This document shows positions 60,033-64,000 of a DNA stretch of 64,000 nt, in pieces. Each line of letters begins with the position of its first letter. The first letter of the stretch is position 1. The DNA is from Laceyella sediminis. GTDB taxonomy: Bacteria > Bacillota > Bacilli > Thermoactinomycetales > Thermoactinomycetaceae. A program made the position numbers and the translations under genes. Location of the stretch: assembly GCF_003003125.1 (NCBI RefSeq), contig NZ_PVTZ01000009.1, forward strand, positions 1 to 64,000. Reading direction: 5' to 3'. Under the pieces are notes generated by a model. It saw only the letters and a program-made list of their open reading frames with translations. It made no database searches and had not been told where the DNA came from.

Positions 60033-61211
60033 ATGTATCCAGATATCAAGTTGTTAATCATAACCGAAGAAGATTCGATTGCAACGGATTTGCGAGAAAG
60101 ATTAAGCACTCAGTTTCCTCAGATCAGCCATGTTTACGCGTCGGAAGTGCGGCGTGAGATCGCCCGGATCCAGCCGGATGTCGTGTTGTTGCATGAAGGG
60201 GTCGGAAGCTTAGGGATGCAGCTGATCCCTTACATCTTGCGTGAAGTGACACAAGTCAAGATAGTTTTCCTCACTGAATCCAAAGATTCGATCCGCATTC
60301 GTGACGCCAGCCGCGCAGGAGCGTTTGACGTCCTCTTTTTCCCGGATGAGATTAACGCGCTAGGCGATGTGTTGTCACGCGCCGTCATCGCGTTGCAATC
60401 TGATAGCGACAAGAATGAGGCGGCTGCCAATTTTACCTGGGGGCGCGGGCAAGTAATCGGTTTTTACAGCGGCAAGGGCGGTTCCGGCAAAAGTTTGATT
60501 GCTTCCACGCTAGCTCAGACGCTTCAGTTGGAATCCAACTCCAGTGTGCTGTTGGTGGATCTCAATTTCCAATTCGGCGGTGTGGAAACGTATCTCAACC
60601 TTGCAAGTGGCCGCAATCTATATGATTTGACGCCGGTTTTGCATGAGTTGAATGATAACCATATCCGTAGCGTGACCGTGATTGAACCACACTCTGCTGT
60701 TGAAGTGTTGGCCAGTCCCGCCGATTTAGAAGTAGCCGAACAGATTACCGAAGAGCATATCGAACGTCTACTCCGCGCTGCCCGCCTATACTATGATTAC
60801 ATACTTGTCGACATGCCAGCGGAAATGACCAACTTAACGTATGCGGCATTGGAAGAGGCGGACAAGATTTTTTACGTGTTAAATCCCGACGCCTTGTCCC
60901 TACGCACGTTAAACCGGGTATTGACCGCATTTAATATGATTGGTGTGGACCCAACGGATCGTTTGGAAATCCTCGTCAACCGGATAAACCGTGACTCCGA
61001 AATCGGAGCCAAAGAAATCCGCCAACGCTTCAGTTTCGATATCGCCGGCGAATTCCGAGATGATCTAAAACGCATCGACCAGGCGATCAATCGCGGCAAG
61101 CCATTGCGTACTGCCAAAAACGAACGCAACCTGTCACTCTTCGCTCGGGACATGCAGAAGTTTGCCAAACAACTGCTGTCTGAATCGAAGAACGGCAAAT
61201 CCACTTCATAA
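60033..61211 (+). CDS. cpaE: CpaE/TadZ-type pilus assembly ATPase
   Basis: A 392-residue protein with an N-terminal receiver-like domain (about 1-120) and a MinD/ParA-type ATPase with the deviant Walker A YSGKGGSGKS (about 145-154), VLLVDLNFQFGG, and DYILVDMPAEMTNLTYAALE. CpaE/TadZ localises Tad (Flp) pilus machinery to a site in the cell. It starts a run of closely spaced genes (15 bases to the next). ATG at 60033. Confidence 0.88.
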   Translation: MYPDIKLLIITEEDSIATDLRERLSTQFPQISHVYASEVRREIARIQPDVVLLHEGVGSLGMQLIPYILREVTQVKIVFLTESKDSIRIRDASRAGAFDVLFFPDEINALGDVLSRAVIALQSDSDKNEAAANFTWGRGQVIGFYSGKGGSGKSLIASTLAQTLQLESNSSVLLVDLNFQFGGVETYLNLASGRNLYDLTPVLHELNDNHIRSVTVIEPHSAVEVLASPADLEVAEQITEEHIERLLRAARLYYDYILVDMPAEMTNLTYAALEEADKIFYVLNPDALSLRTLNRVLTAFNMIGVDPTDRLEILVNRINRDSEIGAKEIRQRFSFDIAGEFRDDLKRIDQAINRGKPLRTAKNERNLSLFARDMQKFAKQLLSESKNGKSTS

Positions 61212-61225
61212 GGCGGGAGAATCCC

Positions 61226-61672
61226 TTGATCGAGCATGGGTTGTATCTCGTCTTGATAGGATTGTTGATCGCGGCAACGGTGACCGATCTCAAATACCGC
61301 TTAATCTACGACCGTTTCGTCGTGATCGGCATCGTGGCGGCCGTGCTCGCTCGCCTTTTTGAGCGGCCGGAGCCATGGTGGAACTATGTGTTGACCGGTT
61401 TCGTCGTCTTTCTCATCCTTTATGTGATTGCCGTCGTAACCGATGAACGTTCTATCGGCGGAGGAGATGTGAAGCTGTTTGGCATGTTGGGGCTCGCCTT
61501 GGGCTTTCAGCCTTTTCTCCTGATCTTTTTCTCCTCCCACCTGTTGGCGGCCCTCTATCTGCTCATCGTCAAGCTAGTGCGTTGGAACCAAGTGGGTCGC
61601 AAAACTGAATTCCCATTTGCCCCATTCATTCTACTTGGCACGGTGTTTACGTATGTGCTAACCAAATTATAA
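61226..61672 (+). CDS. cpaA: Type IV prepilin peptidase (TadV/CpaA type)
   Basis: A short A24 aspartyl membrane peptidase of 148 residues that processes Flp prepilins. The two catalytic aspartates are in AATVTDLKYRLI (about residue 16) and SIGGGDVKLFGMLGLALG (about 77). About four to five membrane segments; no N-terminal methylase domain, as usual for the Tad form. TTG start after GGCGGGAG. It lies between cpaE and cpaB. Confidence 0.88.
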   Translation: MIEHGLYLVLIGLLIAATVTDLKYRLIYDRFVVIGIVAAVLARLFERPEPWWNYVLTGFVVFLILYVIAVVTDERSIGGGDVKLFGMLGLALGFQPFLLIFFSSHLLAALYLLIVKLVRWNQVGRKTEFPFAPFILLGTVFTYVLTKL

Positions 61673-61691
61673 AAATAAGCAGGTGTGATCT

Positions 61692-62438
61692 ATGCAGGAT
61701 GCAAAGAGAAGAGCCTTATTGTTTTTAGTTGTCGCGTTGTTACTTTCTGCGATTGCCGGGTATATGTTTTTACAGAAGTCGATGGCAGTTGATGCTGAAT
61801 TAGGTGATTTTGTCCCAGTTTATGTAGCGAAGGAAAATATTGATTCACGCAAACCGTTAAGTTCAGAGATGTTTGAGCAAAAAGCAATGCCAAGACAGTA
61901 TGTGGAGGGTTCGATTGTTACTGATCTGAATTCTATTTCTTTAGGGCAAGAGCAGATTGCAAGTATTGGCCAATTAGTTTCGGTAGTGCCTCTTTCAAAA
62001 GGCGAGATTCTTACAGCTAATGTACTGAAGCGTGAAACAGAGTTGAGATCAAAGAACCATAGAATGGTTATGCTCTTTAAATCAGACCGTGTAGGTTTTG
62101 ACGATAACTTTAATCAGCGAGATTTGGTAGATATTATCGTCACTGATAAAAACATGAAGACGAGTATATACATGAAAAACGTAGAGATTGTTGCTTTGGG
62201 TATTGACGCGAATAAAAATGTAACTGGGTTAGGGTTAGAGATGACACTGGAAGAAGCAGCTAACTTTATTGGTATACAAAATACTGCAGCATCTATTAGA
62301 GTGTTGAAAGCCCCGAACACGGGTGATGGAAAAATTGGAGAAAAAGAAGGAGCTAAAAAACAGATAAAGCAACCTAATCAAAAATCAACTACAAATACAC
62401 AAGGGAATCCGATGGAAACGGATACCCCTCAACAATAA
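61692..62438 (+). CDS. cpaB: Flp pilus assembly protein CpaB (RcpC)
   Basis: A 248-residue protein with one N-terminal membrane segment (about residues 8-27) and an SAF domain, as in CpaB/RcpC: VPVYVAKENIDSRKPLSSEMFEQ, then VVPLSKGEILTANVLKRE. A lysine/glutamine/threonine-rich tail ends the protein. It is visibly more AT-rich than its neighbours (two 60-base lines sampled hold 22 G+C each). The exact role in a single-membrane bacterium is unclear; it may stabilise the machinery at the wall. Confidence 0.85.
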   Translation: MQDAKRRALLFLVVALLLSAIAGYMFLQKSMAVDAELGDFVPVYVAKENIDSRKPLSSEMFEQKAMPRQYVEGSIVTDLNSISLGQEQIASIGQLVSVVPLSKGEILTANVLKRETELRSKNHRMVMLFKSDRVGFDDNFNQRDLVDIIVTDKNMKTSIYMKNVEIVALGIDANKNVTGLGLEMTLEEAANFIGIQNTAASIRVLKAPNTGDGKIGEKEGAKKQIKQPNQKSTTNTQGNPMETDTPQQ

Positions 62439-62458
62439 CAGTAAGGATGGTTTTGAAG

Positions 62459-63823
62459 ATGGCCATTTTCTCGCAAAACCAACGATTAACAAAGCATATT
62501 CGTCGAAGCGCCAGTGAGAGAGAAAGACAGAAGCCTGCCGATGATAATCGGGTTAATGAACTGGCACAACACTTTAAAGCTCGGTTACTACGTGAAACGG
62601 ACTTGGAAAAACTAACACAGATGCCCTCATCGGAATTACGTATCACGCTAGATCGCTTAGTTAGCAGATACTTAGCTGATGAGCAAGTCGTGTTGACCGG
62701 CCAAGAGCGGAACCGAGTTATCAATCGGATCATTAACGAGTCCGTGGGCTTCGGTCCATTGGAATCCTTGTTGGAAGACGAAGAGATTACCGAAATCATG
62801 GTGAACGGTCCTTATGAAGTTTTCTACGAGAAAAAGGGTAAATTGTATAAAACGGATATCCAATTTCGCGATGAAGAAGCGTTGCGCCATGTGATTGACC
62901 GAATTGTGGCGCCGATCGGCCGCCGGATTGACGTGAGTTCTCCCATGGTGGATGCGCGCCTGCCTGACGGAAGCCGTGTGAATGCAGTAATTCCCCCGAT
63001 CAGCTTGAAAGGCTCGTTGCTTTCTATTCGTAAGTTTCGCAAAGACCCGATTCGTTTGGAGGATTTGATTTCATTTAACAGCATGACTCCGGATATGGCC
63101 AAATTCCTCACGAGTATGGTGAAAGCGAAGTTGAACATTATCATCTCTGGGGGCACAGGTAGCGGGAAAACGACACTGCTGAATGCATTGGCGTGTTTCA
63201 TTCCAGAAGATGAACGGATTATCACCATTGAGGATATGGCGGAGCTTCGAATTCCGCATACACATGTCGTCGGGATGGAAGCGCGCCCCGCCAACGTAGA
63301 AGGCAAAGGGGAAGTTTCGATTCGCCAGCTTGTACGTAACGCTTTGCGGATGCGGCCTGACCGGATCATCGTAGGGGAGGTTCGTGGCGCGGAGGCGTTT
63401 GACATGCTACAAGCGATGAACACGGGTCATGAAGGTTCTATCACCACGGTACACGCAAATACCCCGCAAGACGCTATGAGTCGTCTGGAGGGGATGGTGA
63501 TGATGTCGGGAATGGATCTGCCATCTGAAATCATTCGCCAGTATATTGTCAGTGCGGTTGATTACATTGTACAAATCGGACGGTTGCCAGATGGGCAACG
63601 CAAGATGCTGGCCATCGCAGAGATGCAGCAAAAGGAAGATGGTTCAGTCAAGATGATCGATATTTTCCGTTTTGTACAGACCAATGTAGATAAAGACGGG
63701 AAGGTGGAAGGATACTTCGCCCCAACTGGCTATTTACCTAGCTGCCTTGATCGTTTGCAAGCATATGGTGTTGGCGTCGCAAAAGAAATGTTCAACCCGA
63801 AAAAAGGAGGAGAGAAAGCGTGA
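62459..63823 (+). CDS. cpaF: Tad secretion ATPase CpaF (TadA)
   Basis: The motor ATPase of the Tad pilus. The 454-residue type II/IV secretion ATPase has an N-terminal all-helix region (FGPLESLLEDEEITEIMVNG), Walker A SGGTGSGKTTLL (about 230-241), the Asp box ITIEDMAELRIPH, Walker B DRIIVGEVRG and the His box GHEGSITTVHANTP. ATG at 62459 suits AAGGATGG 8 bases upstream; ATG at 62447 overlaps that site. Its stop overlaps the tadB start. Confidence 0.94.
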   Translation: MAIFSQNQRLTKHIRRSASERERQKPADDNRVNELAQHFKARLLRETDLEKLTQMPSSELRITLDRLVSRYLADEQVVLTGQERNRVINRIINESVGFGPLESLLEDEEITEIMVNGPYEVFYEKKGKLYKTDIQFRDEEALRHVIDRIVAPIGRRIDVSSPMVDARLPDGSRVNAVIPPISLKGSLLSIRKFRKDPIRLEDLISFNSMTPDMAKFLTSMVKAKLNIIISGGTGSGKTTLLNALACFIPEDERIITIEDMAELRIPHTHVVGMEARPANVEGKGEVSIRQLVRNALRMRPDRIIVGEVRGAEAFDMLQAMNTGHEGSITTVHANTPQDAMSRLEGMVMMSGMDLPSEIIRQYIVSAVDYIVQIGRLPDGQRKMLAIAEMQQKEDGSVKMIDIFRFVQTNVDKDGKVEGYFAPTGYLPSCLDRLQAYGVGVAKEMFNPKKGGEKA

Positions 63824-64000
63824 CCGAGGCGATAGTTGGGGCATTAGCAGTCTTGTGTTCAATGCTGGCTCTCTTCAACTGGGTAGAGATGCGCACTGCA
63901 CAAAGGCAGACGAATGAAGTGCTGGAGAAGTATGTAGGAACAAAAACCGAAATCAGTTGGTCTGACCGCCTTGCGGACCGGCTTGATAATCAAGAGTGGG
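63820..64000 (+). CDS. tadB: Tad membrane platform protein TadB (partial, runs off the window)
   Basis: GTG at 63820 overlaps the cpaF stop and has AAAGGAGG about 9 bases upstream. The first 60 codons encode a hydrophobic segment (EAIVGALAVLCSMLALFNWV) followed by an amphipathic, charged stretch ending RLADRLDNQEW, as at the start of TadB, the inner platform of Tad pili. Identity rests mainly on position after cpaF. Confidence 0.7.
   Translation, partial: MTEAIVGALAVLCSMLALFNWVEMRTAQRQTNEVLEKYVGTKTEISWSDRLADRLDNQEW

Overview
The window is a stretch of chromosome from an endospore-forming Bacillota bacterium. It carries csfB, sspF, spoVG, fin, spoVT, yabP/yabQ, spoIIE, abrB and a T-box-controlled methionyl-tRNA synthetase. 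Gene order follows the origin-proximal region of Bacillus subtilis (rRNA operon - csfB - tmk - yaaT - yabA - rsmI - abrB - metS ... spoIIE - tilS - hpt - ftsH ... folK - dusB - lysS). Frequent GTG/TTG starts, fairly G+C-rich codon use, and Tad-pilus and NurA-HerA inserts would suit Thermoactinomycetaceae. That family placement is an inference, not a result.

Layout. 1-390: end of a 23S rRNA, a 5S rRNA and their terminator. 390-2220: mostly non-coding, with an array of diverged ~130-bp tandem repeats (701-1345). 2.2-7.6 kb: csfB, a PLP decarboxylase, tmk, yaaT, yabA, a GIY-YIG protein and rsmI; holB, darA and yaaR are missing from their usual place. 7.6-9.5 kb: a GlcNAc-type PTS permease with a NagR-like operator. 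9.8-13.2 kb: abrB (minus strand, Spo0A box at its promoter), then nurA-herA. 13.3-20.6 kb: T-box/metG, two signal peptidases, tatD, rnmV, rsmA, a YkuK-type protein, veg and sspF. 20.8-27.6 kb: ispE, purR-ridA, spoVG, glmU-prs, ctc-pth, fin. 27.7-38.1 kb: mfd-prsA, spoVT, a SpoVB-type flippase, yabN, rqcP, yabP-yabQ-divIC. 38.3-43.2 kb: namZ, two tRNA-Met genes, a DUF402 protein and spoIIE. 43.3-56.4 kb: tilS-hpt-ftsH, coaX, hslO, cysK, the pab/fol folate operon, dusB, lysS.

The last 8 kb leaves the B. subtilis order. A 55-bp helically phased array resembling DnaA boxes lies between the lysS stop codon and its terminator. A 44-residue zinc-knuckle protein, a second GrpE, and a lidless Hsp70 split by a one-base frameshift follow. 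A Tad/Flp pilus operon (cpaE, prepilin peptidase, cpaB, cpaF, tadB) runs off the window end.

Sporulation control is readable in the DNA: a Spo0A box at abrB, a 22-bp-spaced Spo0A-type promoter at spoIIE, a sigma-H promoter at spoVG, and sigma-F/G-like promoters at sspF, fin and spoVT. The strongest candidates for undescribed biology are the phased array, the ~130-bp repeats and the Hsp70/GrpE pair beside the Tad genes.
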